In this document: positions 8,811 through 16,057 of the stretch, one piece after another
Layout: every line of letters starts with the position of its first letter
How positions within the stretch are numbered: position 1 is the stretch's first letter
NCBI GenBank assembly: GCA_035640155.1
Contig: DASQWR010000152.1
Coordinates: 1 to 40,506 of the forward strand
Source: JALYQB01 sp035640155
Lineage (GTDB): Bacteria > Actinomycetota > Actinomycetes > Mycobacteriales > Pseudonocardiaceae
DNA: 40,506 bases
Direction of reading: 5' to 3'
The notes under the pieces: generated by a model
What the model was told of the DNA's origin: nothing
Seen by the model: only the letters and a program-made list of their open reading frames with translations
The model's database searches: none
Position numbers and translations under genes: made by a program

Positions 8811-10070
8811 ATGACCGTCGACCTTGCTGCCCCCGTCGGTGCGCGCTCCGGTGGCGTCCGGAGGCGCACCGGCGGCGCGAGCCTGGGTCCGGTGCCGCTG
8901 ACCAGCCTCGTGACGTTCGAGGTCGGTCTCGCCGTCAGCCTGCTGCTGCTGGCGATCAACCCCGGACTGTTGTGGGTGGCCGCCGGGGTGTTCGTGCTCG
9001 CCGCCGTGCTGTCGTTCATCCGGTGGCGTGGACGATGGCTGATCCAGTGGGCTGCTGTCACGCTGCGTTATCTCGCGCGTCCGCACGACCGGGCGCTGCC
9101 GGCCCAGCAGCCCTCCGCCGGAGACGAGCAGGAGTCGCCCGTCGTGGGGGCCGAGGACCCCCGGGTCGCCTTGCTGCGGCTCGTGGTGCCCGACCTGGCG
9201 ATCGCCCGGGGCACGGACCACGAGCGCGAGCCCGTCGGGCTGGCCTGGCACGAAGGCACCTGGACCGCGGTGCTGCAGGCGGACGCCGCACCGTCGCTGG
9301 TCACGCCGGTCGGCGGCAGCCCGAACCTGCCGATGGGCGCGCTCGTGGCCTGCCTGCAGGACCGCGGCGTGCTGCTCGACGCGATCCAGGTGATCTGGCA
9401 TTGCTATCCGGGCAGCACCGCGCTGTCGTCCTCGGCGCCCGCACTCAGCTCCTATCTCGAAGTGCTCGGGCCGCTGCCCGCGGCGGCCCGTCGCACGACG
9501 TGGGTGGTGGTGCGGCTGGATCCGCGACGCTGCCCGGCAGCCGTGCGGGACCGAGGCGGCGGAGTCGTCGGGGCGCACCGAGCCCTGATCGGGGCCCTCT
9601 CCCGGGTCCGCAACGCGCTGGCCGCACGCGGCGTGCCCACCCGCCCGCTGGACACCGACCTGCTGTTGCGGGCCGGCATCTCCGCCGCCGAGCTCACCTC
9701 GGTGGCCGGCTCGGACCGCGCGGTGGCGCTGCGGGAGCGCTGGACCGGGGTCACCGCGGGCGGGATCGGGCACACCAGCTATGCGGTGACGGGGTGGCCT
9801 GCCACCGGCGGGGCGCGCAGCCTCAACGCCCTCACCGGCGTCCGGGCACTCTCGTCCACCGTGGCGTTGTCGATCTCCCCGAGCGGGGAGGACACCGCTG
9901 TGGGGCTGCGCGGGCTGGTTCGGGTGAGCGCTCGCAACCCGGCGGAGCTCGAGGCGGCCGACGAGCGGTTGCGGGGCATCTCAGGTCGCCTCGGGGTGTC
10001 GCTCACGCCGCTGCGCGGGCTGCAGGCCGCCGGCCTGGCCGGCACGCTGCCGCTGGGAGCCTCGGCATGA
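8811..10070 (+). CDS. eccE: Type VII secretion protein EccE
   Basis: Peripheral membrane component of the ESX complex, 419 aa. Two adjacent hydrophobic segments at about residues 28-46 and 47-66 form the usual N-terminal membrane hairpin, followed by a cytosolic EccE domain with the motif LGLAWHEGTWTAVL-like region (GLAWHEGTWTAVLQ) that is common in EccE proteins. I chose ATG 8811, preceded by GGGGGAGA, because an earlier in-frame start at 8703 would overlap the divergent eccB. The last codons overlap the next gene by ATGA. ESX-4 of M. tuberculosis lacks an EccE, while M. abscessus ESX-4 has one, so this locus is the fuller form. Confidence 0.9.
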   Translation: MTVDLAAPVGARSGGVRRRTGGASLGPVPLTSLVTFEVGLAVSLLLLAINPGLLWVAAGVFVLAAVLSFIRWRGRWLIQWAAVTLRYLARPHDRALPAQQPSAGDEQESPVVGAEDPRVALLRLVVPDLAIARGTDHEREPVGLAWHEGTWTAVLQADAAPSLVTPVGGSPNLPMGALVACLQDRGVLLDAIQVIWHCYPGSTALSSSAPALSSYLEVLGPLPAAARRTTWVVVRLDPRRCPAAVRDRGGGVVGAHRALIGALSRVRNALAARGVPTRPLDTDLLLRAGISAAELTSVAGSDRAVALRERWTGVTAGGIGHTSYAVTGWPATGGARSLNALTGVRALSSTVALSISPSGEDTAVGLRGLVRVSARNPAELEAADERLRGISGRLGVSLTPLRGLQAAGLAGTLPLGASA

Positions 10071-10786
10071 GGATTGTCGACAACCCGATCGGGATGCGCG
10101 GTGTCGCTCCGGAGTTCCTCGTCACACCGGACGTGCTGGACGCGGTGAGCCCGTCCGGGGACCGCGGTGGGATGGTCCTCGGCTCCGGACCGAACGGGGA
10201 GCCGCTCTCAGTGGCGGTGCTGCGGCCCGTCCCGACCCGGATCGCGCTTGTCGGTGGCCTCTACCTCGCCCGGCAGGTGGCACTGCGGACCATGGCCACC
10301 GGGGCGTGGGTGGTGATCGCGACCGGACGTCCCGGTGCGTGGCAGGCGTTCACCCGCGCCGCCGGGGAAGCACCGGACGGCACGCCGGCACCGCTGGTCC
10401 AGGTCCGCCGGCTCGCACCGGTGGAGCTGCCGCGCGCCTCGGAGGACGCTCCGCTGCTGGTGGTGCACGACGGGACCGCGGTCCCGCAGGAACTGTTCCC
10501 CCCACGCTCACCCTGGCAGACCACGCTGTACGTGCTGCCCTACCTGCACCCGCAGGCCGGCGCGACCGCGAACAACGCCGACCTGGTGCTGCTGCAGCGG
10601 TTGCCGGTGGGTCAGGCGCAGCTCGCGGGCCGGATCTGGCGGTTGCCGCCACCGCTGGTGGATCAGCTCAGTGGACTGGGGGACGACCAGGTGATCGCGC
10701 TCGGCGCGAACCTGTGGCTGCCGCTGCGGCTGGTCACGACCCCGAAGGAGCGGGACATCCTCGGTCCGATCCGCCGCGGTGACTGA
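10067..10786 (+). CDS. Unknown protein coupled to eccE, possible degenerate P-loop fold
   Basis: Predicted soluble protein of 239 aa with no signal peptide or membrane helix. Its ATG overlaps the eccE stop (ATGA), so it is almost certainly made together with EccE. I do not recognise a named family. The order of hydrophobic strands resembles a RecA/FtsK-type ATPase core: TRIALVGGLYLARQVAL (58-74) sits where a Walker A loop would be but lacks GK[ST]; WVVIATGRPG follows; LLVVHDGT (130-137) resembles a Walker B strand; ADLVLLQRLP (171-180) would be the next strand. This is my inference from pattern only. A role in ESX assembly or regulation is suggested by context, not by sequence. Confidence 0.75.
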   Translation: MRIVDNPIGMRGVAPEFLVTPDVLDAVSPSGDRGGMVLGSGPNGEPLSVAVLRPVPTRIALVGGLYLARQVALRTMATGAWVVIATGRPGAWQAFTRAAGEAPDGTPAPLVQVRRLAPVELPRASEDAPLLVVHDGTAVPQELFPPRSPWQTTLYVLPYLHPQAGATANNADLVLLQRLPVGQAQLAGRIWRLPPPLVDQLSGLGDDQVIALGANLWLPLRLVTTPKERDILGPIRRGD

Positions 10787-10846
10787 CCCTTGATCAATCG
10801 CCGAGGTAGAGGCGTTCCAGGTCGATGAGTTCGGCGTCGGGGTCCA

Positions 10847-10865
10847 CACTGCTCCCTGAGCAGTG
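10847..10865. terminator. Perfect 8-bp hairpin downstream of the eccE operon
   Basis: CACTGCTC-CCT-GAGCAGTG is a perfect inverted repeat with a 3-nt loop in the 201-nt gap between the eccE-linked gene (+) and truA (-), which converge. It can serve both strands as a stop signal, although no U-tract follows on either. The rest of the gap holds no convincing gene; a short minus-strand stretch ending at 10794 reads DAELIDLERLYLGD and looks coding-like, possibly a relic. Confidence 0.5.
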
Positions 10866-10987
10866 CGGGCTCGAACCCGGCCCGGCTGAAGAGCAGGAGG
10901 CGTACCGGTTGTGGCTGCGCGGGCAGCAGGCTGCGAGCCGCCTGAGCCGTACGAGCCGCAGCTGCCAATCTGCGCTTGCCGCAGACC

Positions 10988-11820
10988 TCAGGCTGGAGGC
11001 TTGCGCGACCGGACCGCTCGAGTCGTCTCTGCTCGCGCGGCGAGTCCAGCGTCGGGCGGGTAGGTGACCTCGACCAGGGTCAAGCCGTGCGCGGGCGCCA
11101 CCTGCACCTCGCTCGAGCGCTGGGTGCCGGCCAGCAGGGACTCCGGCCAGATCGTCGGTCGCCGCCGGTCCCCGACGGCGAGCAGCGCCCCGACGAGGCT
11201 GCGCACCATGGAGTGACAGAAGGCGTCCGCCGCGACGTGGGCCACCAGCAGGTGCGGCTCCGGGCGGATCCACTCGAAGCGCTGCAAGGTGCGGATGGTG
11301 GTGGCGCCCTCCCGGCTGCGGCAGAACGCCGCGAAGTCACGTTCCCCCAGCAGCGCGATGCTCGCGGCGTTCATCGCGATGCAGTCCAGGCCGCGGTGCC
11401 AGGTGAGGGTGTCGTGCCGGCGCAGCGGATCGGCGCCTCTCGGGTCGTCACTGACCCGGTAGTGGTAGCGACGGCACAGTGCGGAGAACCGGGCGTCGAA
11501 ACCGGGGGGCGCCGGGCGCACCGACGGCACCCGCACGTCCGGCGCGAGCAGCCGGGCAAGGCGAGCACCGAGCTCCTCGACGTCCAAAGCCGGATCGGGG
11601 ACGTCGACGTGCGCGACCTGCCCGGTCGCATGCACGCCGGCGTCGGTACGGCCCGCGACGACCAGCGTCACCGGCGTGCGCAGCAGGATGGCCAGCGCCT
11701 CCTCGAGCACGCCCTGCACGGTGCGCCGGCCCGGCTGGCGGGCCCAGCCGGAGAACGCCGCGCCGTCGTAGGCGATGTCCAGCTGGTAACGCCGGCCCGC
11801 GGCAGCTCGGCCCGCGGCAT
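10988..11820 (-). CDS. truA: tRNA pseudouridine(38-40) synthase TruA, start unclear
   Basis: Converts uridines 38-40 of the tRNA anticodon arm to pseudouridine. The body is complete: RRYQLDIAYDGAAFSGWARQ at the N-terminus, catalytic Asp in VVAGRTDAGVHATGQVAH, the FDARFSALCRRYHYR strand, and the DAFCHSMVRSLVGALLAVG segment near the end. The gene follows rpoA-rplQ, as in mycobacteria. The oddity is the start. The only nearby ATG (11820) is out of frame with the body by one base, and no ATG, GTG or TTG lies in the body's frame between the terminator hairpin at 11834-11866 and the conserved core. In-frame alternatives are a GTG at 11962, inside rplQ, or a CTG within RYQLD. A one-base loss in the GC-rich run 11791-11818 would also explain it. 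The product is certain, the 5' end is not. Confidence 0.85.
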
Positions 11821-11833
11821 CCCTGCTAGGGAG

Positions 11834-11866
11834 GAGCCCGCCGTCCCCGAGGGGGATGGCGGGCTC
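11834..11866 (-). terminator. Strong hairpin after rplQ
   Basis: GAGCCCGCC (11834-11842) pairs perfectly with GGCGGGCTC (11858-11866), and an inner TCCCC/GGGGA pair (11844-11848 and 11852-11856) extends it around a GAG loop. It lies 20 nt past the rplQ stop and before truA. It looks like the end of the infA-rplQ transcription unit, although no U-run follows, as is common in actinobacteria. If it terminates, truA needs its own signals or read-through. Confidence 0.7.
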
Positions 11867-11886
11867 TTGCGGTCCGTACGGACGAG

Positions 11887-12777
11887 TCAGGATTCGTCCT
11901 CGTGCTCCGACTGCGGCGCGGTGAAGCCGGCGGCCTCGGCGGCCTCCGGGGAGGTGAACCACACTGTGGCTGCCGCCGGTTCGTAGGACCGGCTCTCGGG
12001 CAGGTAGTACAGCTTCGTGCTCTCGTCGCCCATGATGGGAAAACCCACTGGCTCCGACCCGCCGTCGAGCGGAGCATGGCTGCCCACGCCGTAGGGCGCG
12101 TCCTCGGTGGACTCGCCTACCTGCACAGTATCCGGGGTTACCGGGACATTCGAGGCTTCGCTGGCATCCCGGACTTCGTTGGCATCCGGGGTTGCGGGGA
12201 CATCCGAGGCTTCGACGGCATCGGGGGCAGTCGCGGCCGGGCTCTGGACCACCGCACCCGCCGCCTCGGTCGCCTCCACCGCGGCCTGCGTCTCGGGCTC
12301 GGCTGCCGCTGGTGTACTCGCCGCCGCTGGTGTACCCGCCGCCGCGCCTGGCTGTGACCCGGCACCGGCGTTGCGGACAAACCGCGAGCCCCTGGCCTGC
12401 TCGGCCTCGGCGGTCGCGGTGCGCTCGGGCACCAGCTCGATGATCGCCATCGGAGCGTTGTCGCCCTTGCGGGGCATCGACTTCACGGTGCGCGTGTAGC
12501 CACCCGGCCGGCCCACGAACTGCGGGCCGATCTCGGCGAACAGCTTGTGCACCACGTCCTTGTCGCGGATCACTTTCATGACCTCGCGGCGGTTGTGCAG
12601 GTCGCTCTTGCGGGCCTTGGTGATCAGCCGCTCGGCGTAAGGACGCAGCCGCTTCGCCTTGGTCTGGGTGGTGGTGATCCGGCCGTGGGTGAACAGCGCG
12701 GTGGCCAGGTTGGCCAGCATCAACCGCTCGTGGGCCGGCGATCCGCCGAGCCGGGCACCCTTGGTGGGGGTGGGCAT
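11887..12777 (-). CDS. rplQ: Ribosomal protein L17 with long tail and sunset-like C-terminal domain
   Basis: Large-subunit protein near the exit tunnel. Residues 1-117 are ordinary L17 (MPTPTKGARLGGSPAHERLM, the TKAKRLRPYAERLIT helix, ending in MAIIELVPER). The protein is 296 aa, against ~120 in most bacteria. Residues ~120-235 are an Ala/Thr/Pro/acid-rich linker containing an 18-residue tandem duplication. Residues ~235-287 look like a folded module: PVGFPIMGDESTKLYYLPES, then a Tyr, TVWFTSPEAAEAAGF. This resembles the 'sunset' domain (GN..S..YH.P....Y....AEVWF.S.EAAEAAGF) found at the C-terminus of some actinobacterial proteins. The start ATG shares one base with the rpoA stop (TGATG). Confidence 0.95.
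   Translation of the reverse strand: MPTPTKGARLGGSPAHERLMLANLATALFTHGRITTTQTKAKRLRPYAERLITKARKSDLHNRREVMKVIRDKDVVHKLFAEIGPQFVGRPGGYTRTVKSMPRKGDNAPMAIIELVPERTATAEAEQARGSRFVRNAGAGSQPGAAAGTPAAASTPAAAEPETQAAVEATEAAGAVVQSPAATAPDAVEASDVPATPDANEVRDASEASNVPVTPDTVQVGESTEDAPYGVGSHAPLDGGSEPVGFPIMGDESTKLYYLPESRSYEPAAATVWFTSPEAAEAAGFTAPQSEHEDES
12131..12222 (-). repeat. 54-bp tandem duplication inside rplQ linker
   Basis: The 38-nt block at 12131-12168 recurs at 12185-12222 with about five differences, giving a 54-bp (18-codon) period. In protein it is EASDVPATPDANEVRDAS followed by EASNVPVTPDTVQVGEST. The duplication stays in frame and only lengthens the L17 linker. Confidence 0.8.
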
Positions 12778-13835
12778 CAGAGCTGCTCCGTTTCTGCGTA
12801 GTCCTGGCCGTCGTCGACGCTGTCGATGTCGCCCGCGCCACTCTCGTCCCAGTCGTCGACCGGGTAGTCCGCGGCGGCCGCACTCGGGTCGAATCCGGGC
12901 GGGCTGTCCTTGAGCTGCAGACCCAACGTGACCAGCTTCAGCTTGACCTCGTCGATCGACTTGGCACCGAAGTTGCGGATGTCCAGCAGATCGGCCTCGC
13001 TCCGGTTGACCAGCTCGCCGACGGTGTGGATGCCCTCGCGCTTGAGACAGTTGTAGGACCGCACGGTGAGGTCCAGATCCTCGATCGGCATCGCGAAGGC
13101 CGCGATGGTGTCGGCCTCGGCCGGGGACGGACCGATCTCGATGCCCTCGGCGTCGAGGTTGAGCTCACGAGCGAGACCGAAGAGCTCCACCAGGGTCCGG
13201 CCGGCGGACGCCAGCGCGTCGCGCGGTGCGATGGAGGGCTTGGTCTCGACGTCGAGCACCAGCTTGTCGAAGTCGGTGCGCTGCTCGACCCGGGTGGCCT
13301 CCACCTTGTAGGTCACCTTCATGACCGGCGAGTAAATCGAGTCGACCGGTATCCGGCCGATCTCCGCGCCCGAGGTCTTGTTCTGCACCGCGGGAACGTA
13401 GCCACGGCCGCGCTCGACGGTGAGCTCGATCTCGAGCTTGCCCTTCGAGTTGATGGTCGCGATGTGCAGGGCCGGATTGTGCACGGTGACCCCGGCCGGC
13501 GGCACGATGTCACCCGCGGTGACGTCCCCGGGACCCTGCTTGCGCAGGTACATCGTCACCGGCTCGTCCTCCTCGGAACTGACCACGAGCTCCTTGAGGT
13601 TGAGGATGATGTCGGTGACGTCCTCCTTCACGCCGGGGACCGTGGTGAACTCGTGCAGCACGCCATCGACGCGGATGCTGGTGACTGCGGCTCCCGGGAT
13701 GGACGAGAGCAGCGTGCGGCGCAACGAGTTGCCCAGGGTGTAGCCGAAACCGGGCTCCAGCGGCTCGATGACGAACCGGGAGCGGGTGTGGAGGAGCTGG
13801 TCCTCGGTGAGCGTGGGGCGTTGGGTGATGAGCAC
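12777..13835 (-). CDS. rpoA: RNA polymerase subunit alpha
   Basis: Alpha subunit of RNA polymerase, 352 aa. The N-terminal domain (about 1-230) carries the assembly motifs RFVIEPLEPGFGYTLGNSLRRTLLSSIPGAAV and LELTVERGRGYVPA-like KLEIELTVERGRGYVP. The C-terminal domain (about 255-315) has the helix-hairpin-helix region EDLDLTVRSYNCLKREGIHTVGEL and NFGAKSIDEVKLKL that contacts UP elements and activators. An acidic tail (DESGAGDIDSVDD) is typical of actinobacteria. It follows rpsD after a 120-nt gap with a conspicuous inverted repeat and overlaps rplQ by one base. Confidence 0.98.
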   Translation of the reverse strand: MLITQRPTLTEDQLLHTRSRFVIEPLEPGFGYTLGNSLRRTLLSSIPGAAVTSIRVDGVLHEFTTVPGVKEDVTDIILNLKELVVSSEEDEPVTMYLRKQGPGDVTAGDIVPPAGVTVHNPALHIATINSKGKLEIELTVERGRGYVPAVQNKTSGAEIGRIPVDSIYSPVMKVTYKVEATRVEQRTDFDKLVLDVETKPSIAPRDALASAGRTLVELFGLARELNLDAEGIEIGPSPAEADTIAAFAMPIEDLDLTVRSYNCLKREGIHTVGELVNRSEADLLDIRNFGAKSIDEVKLKLVTLGLQLKDSPPGFDPSAAAADYPVDDWDESGAGDIDSVDDGQDYAETEQL

Positions 13836-13884
13836 GGGTGACTTCCTCCTCTGGCGCCCGCTATTTGACGCCGTGGTGGATCAT

Positions 13885-13948
13885 CGCGACATGGATCCCT
13901 AACGCGGTAGCCGGGCACCGCATTTCAGCAACACGTCTCCATGTCGCG
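13885..13948. promoter_or_regulatory. Long-range inverted repeat in the rpsD-rpoA gap
   Basis: CGCGACATGGA (13885-13895) and its perfect complement TCCATGTCGCG (13938-13948) flank a 42-nt loop that contains a second small pair, GCGGT/ACCGC. The structure fills most of the 120 nt between the rpsD stop and the rpoA start. In E. coli, S4 represses its own operon through leader structure; whether this element does something similar, processes the mRNA or separates the two genes is unknown. Confidence 0.6.
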
Positions 13949-13955
13949 GGCAGGG

Positions 13956-14561
13956 TTACTTCGAGTAGAGCTCGACGATCAGCTGCTCGGTGACCGGGGT
14001 GTCGATCTGCGCCCGCTCCGGCAGCTGGTGCACCAGCACCCGCAGCGAGGACGGGACGACCTGCAACCAGGCCGGGATCGGGCGGTCGCCGAACGACTCC
14101 TTGGCGATCACGAACGGCAGCGTGTTCGTCGACTTCGGCTTGATGTCCACGATGTCGAACCGCGACACGCGGTAGCTGGGGATGTCCACGTTCTTCCCGT
14201 TGACCAGGAAGTGGCCGTGCGTCACGAGCTGGCGGGCCTGCCGGCGGGTGCGGGCCAGACCGGCGCGGTAGACCACGTTGTCGAGCCGCGACTCCAGGAT
14301 CTGCAGCAGCGTGTCACCGGTCTTGCCGGGGCGGCGGTTCGCCTCCTCGTAGTACCGGCGGAACTGCTTCTCCATCACCCCGTAGGTGAAACGCGCCTTC
14401 TGCTTCTCCTGCATCTGCAGGAGGTACTCGCTCTCCTTGATCCGCGCGCGGCCGTGCTGGCCAGGCGGGTACGGGCGGCGTTCGAAGGCCTGGTCGCCTC
14501 CGACGAGGTCGACCTTGAGCCGGCGCGACTTGCGGGTCGCGGGTCCGGTGTACCGAGCCAT
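13956..14561 (-). CDS. rpsD: Ribosomal protein S4
   Basis: Small-subunit protein that binds 16S rRNA early in assembly, 201 aa. It opens MARYTGPATRKSRRL, with the basic N-terminal domain, then the S4 RNA-binding motif (SRLDNVVYRAGLARTRRQARQLVTHGHFLVNG in overlapping view, residues ~90-130). It lacks the N-terminal zinc-ribbon cysteines seen in some S4 proteins. It sits between rpsK (22-nt gap) and rpoA in the standard alpha-operon order. S4 is also an antitermination factor for rRNA in E. coli. Confidence 0.97.
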   Translation of the reverse strand: MARYTGPATRKSRRLKVDLVGGDQAFERRPYPPGQHGRARIKESEYLLQMQEKQKARFTYGVMEKQFRRYYEEANRRPGKTGDTLLQILESRLDNVVYRAGLARTRRQARQLVTHGHFLVNGKNVDIPSYRVSRFDIVDIKPKSTNTLPFVIAKESFGDRPIPAWLQVVPSSLRVLVHQLPERAQIDTPVTEQLIVELYSK

Positions 14562-14583
14562 GTCTCCTGATCCTCCCCGCGCC

Positions 14584-14991
14584 TCAGACCCGGCGCCGCT
14601 TCGGCGGCCGGCAACCGTTGTGCGGCTGCGGGGTCACGTCCTGGATGGTGCCGACCTCGAGGCCGGCGGCCTGCAGCGACCGGATCGCCGTCTCACGTCC
14701 CGAGCCGGGGCCCTTGACGAAGACGTCCACCTTCTTCATGCCGTGCTCGGCGGCCTTGCGGGCGGCGGCCTCCGCCGACATCTGGGCTGCGTAGGGCGTC
14801 GACTTCCGGGAACCCTTGAAGCCCACCTGGCCCGCGGAGGCCCAGGCGATCACCGCGCCGGTGGGGTCGGTGATCGAGACGATCGTGTTGTTGAAGGTGG
14901 ACTTGATGTGCGCATGGCCGTGCGCGACGTTCTTCTTCTCCCTGCGCCGCACCTTCTTGGTGCCGGCACCGGCACGTGCCCTGGGTGGCAT
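14584..14991 (-). CDS. rpsK: Ribosomal protein S11
   Basis: Small-subunit platform protein, 135 aa. It shows KKNVAHGHAHIKSTFNNTIVSITDPTG, then GFKGSRKSTPYAAQMSAEAAA and the C-terminal PQPHNGCRPPKRRRV, all diagnostic of S11. The start ATG at 14991 (MPPRARAGAGTKKV) was chosen because this is the usual actinobacterial N-terminus; a longer frame upstream overlaps rpsM. It lies 20 nt after rpsM. Confidence 0.97.
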   Translation of the reverse strand: MPPRARAGAGTKKVRRREKKNVAHGHAHIKSTFNNTIVSITDPTGAVIAWASAGQVGFKGSRKSTPYAAQMSAEAAARKAAEHGMKKVDVFVKGPGSGRETAIRSLQAAGLEVGTIQDVTPQPHNGCRPPKRRRV

Positions 14992-15011
14992 CTTCTCGAG
15001 GACTCCTCTGG

Positions 15012-15392
15012 TTACTTGCGCCCGGCCTTCTTCTTGCCGGCGACCGTCTTCTTCGGGCCCTTGCGGGTGCGGGCGTTGGTCTTGGTCCGCTGCCCGCGCA
15101 CGGGCAGGCCACGGCGCCACCGCAGCCCCTCGTAGCACCCGATCTCAATCTTCCGGCGGATGTCGGCCTGGACCTCGCGACGGAGGTCGCCCTCGACCCG
15201 GTAGTTGCTCTCGATGTACTCCCGCAGCGCAGCCAGGTCGGAGTCGCTGAGATCCTTGGACCTCAGATCTGGGCTGACCCCGGTCGCGGTGAGGATCTCG
15301 GAGGAGCGGGTTCGGCCGATGCCGAAAATGTAGGTCAACGCGACCTCCATCCGCTTCTCGCGGGGGAGGTCCACGCCAGCGAGTCGTGCCAT
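15012..15392 (-). CDS. rpsM: Ribosomal protein S13
   Basis: Small-subunit head protein that contacts the P-site tRNA and the L5 bridge, 126 aa. It starts MARLAGVDLPREKRMEVALTYIFGIG and contains the helix-two-turn-helix region and the C-terminal basic tail RWRRGLPVRGQRTKTNARTRKGP that is typical of S13. It is encoded after rpmJ with a 55-nt gap and before rpsK in the standard order. Confidence 0.97.
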   Translation of the reverse strand: MARLAGVDLPREKRMEVALTYIFGIGRTRSSEILTATGVSPDLRSKDLSDSDLAALREYIESNYRVEGDLRREVQADIRRKIEIGCYEGLRWRRGLPVRGQRTKTNARTRKGPKKTVAGKKKAGRK

Positions 15393-15447
15393 GCCGCGGT
15401 GTCTCCTGTCTCGTCTCGCGCCGGTGAAGATCTGCTGCCGGTGCTGC

Positions 15448-15561
15448 TCAGCCCTGACGCTGCTTGTGGCGGGCGTTGCTGCAGATCACCAGGACCCGCC
15501 CGTGACGGCGGATCACCTGGCACTTGTCACAGATCTTCTTGACGCTCGGCTGAACCTTCAC
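15448..15561 (-). CDS. rpmJ: Ribosomal protein L36, zinc-binding form
   Basis: A 37-aa protein beginning at GTG 15561 and reading KVQPSVKKICDKCQVIRRHG, then RVLVICSNARHKQRQG. Three cysteines and the histidine of ARHK make up the zinc ribbon of the C+ form of L36. It lies between infA (58-nt gap) and rpsM, its normal place. Many actinobacteria keep a second zinc-free copy elsewhere that is derepressed by Zur; this one is the zinc-using copy. Confidence 0.96.
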   Translation of the reverse strand: MKVQPSVKKICDKCQVIRRHGRVLVICSNARHKQRQG

Positions 15562-15619
15562 GTCGTCTCTCCTCGTCCCGGGACTCGGGTGAGCCCCGGG
15601 CGTTCAGTTGTTCCTGCTG

Positions 15620-15841
15620 CTACTTGTAGCGGTAGACGATGCGGCCGCGAGACAGGTCGTACGGCGAAAGCTCCACCACGACCCGATCCTCGGGCAGGAT
15701 GCGGATGTAGTGCTGCCGCATCTTGCCGCTGATGTGCGCCAGGACCTTGTGGCCGTTCTCCAGCTCAACGCGGAACATCGCGTTGGGCAGTGGCTCGACC
15801 ACGCGACCCTCGACCTCGATGGCCCCTTCCTTCTTAGCCAT
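15620..15841 (-). CDS. infA: Translation initiation factor IF-1
   Basis: IF-1 blocks the ribosomal A site during initiation. The 73-aa OB-fold protein starts at ATG 15841 with MAKKEGAIEVEGRVVEPLPN and ends GRIVYRYK, near-identical in pattern to other actinobacterial IF-1 proteins. It is the first gene of the infA-rpmJ-rpsM-rpsK-rpsD-rpoA-rplQ unit. A promoter about 175 nt upstream gives it a long leader (15842 to about 16010). Confidence 0.97.
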   Translation of the reverse strand: MAKKEGAIEVEGRVVEPLPNAMFRVELENGHKVLAHISGKMRQHYIRILPEDRVVVELSPYDLSRGRIVYRYK

Positions 15842-16016
15842 GTCCTCCGCAATCGTGAACGGTCTTGGTACTTCCGGCCTGCCGGCTTGCACCAGCACCC
15901 ACCCCGACGCGCACAGGCCCGGCTCGGTGACGTGTGAGGAGCCATCGAGGGATGTGCACGAGCACGGCGACGCGCAGACACGCTGGAGCCGGTGCACTTG
16001 CCCGCACCGACAGCAC

Positions 16017-16045
16017 AGTGTACGTCGGGGCAGCGGGGACTCCAA
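16017..16045 (-). promoter_or_regulatory. Sigma-70-type promoter for the infA operon
   Basis: On the minus strand, TTGGAG (16045-16040) and TACACT (16022-16017) are separated by 17 nt, a good fit for the housekeeping sigma factor. Transcription would start near 16010 and run ~170 nt before infA. The promoter lies just beyond the end of the DUF1707 gene. Confidence 0.65.
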
Positions 16046-16057
16046 ACCAGCCCCGGG

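Noticed and set aside
10794..10890. T-loop-like GGGCTCGAACCCGG and a coding-like minus-strand tail DAELIDLERLYLGD, suggesting a tRNA or gene remnant
   Set aside because: No acceptor, D or anticodon arm pairs around the T-loop-like segment, and the coding stretch has no recognisable start or family beyond ~17 codons.
10988..12883. Single open frame joining truA to a frame through rplQ, starting at 12883
   Set aside because: The part upstream of ~11830 is out of frame with rplQ and reads as low-complexity shadow sequence.
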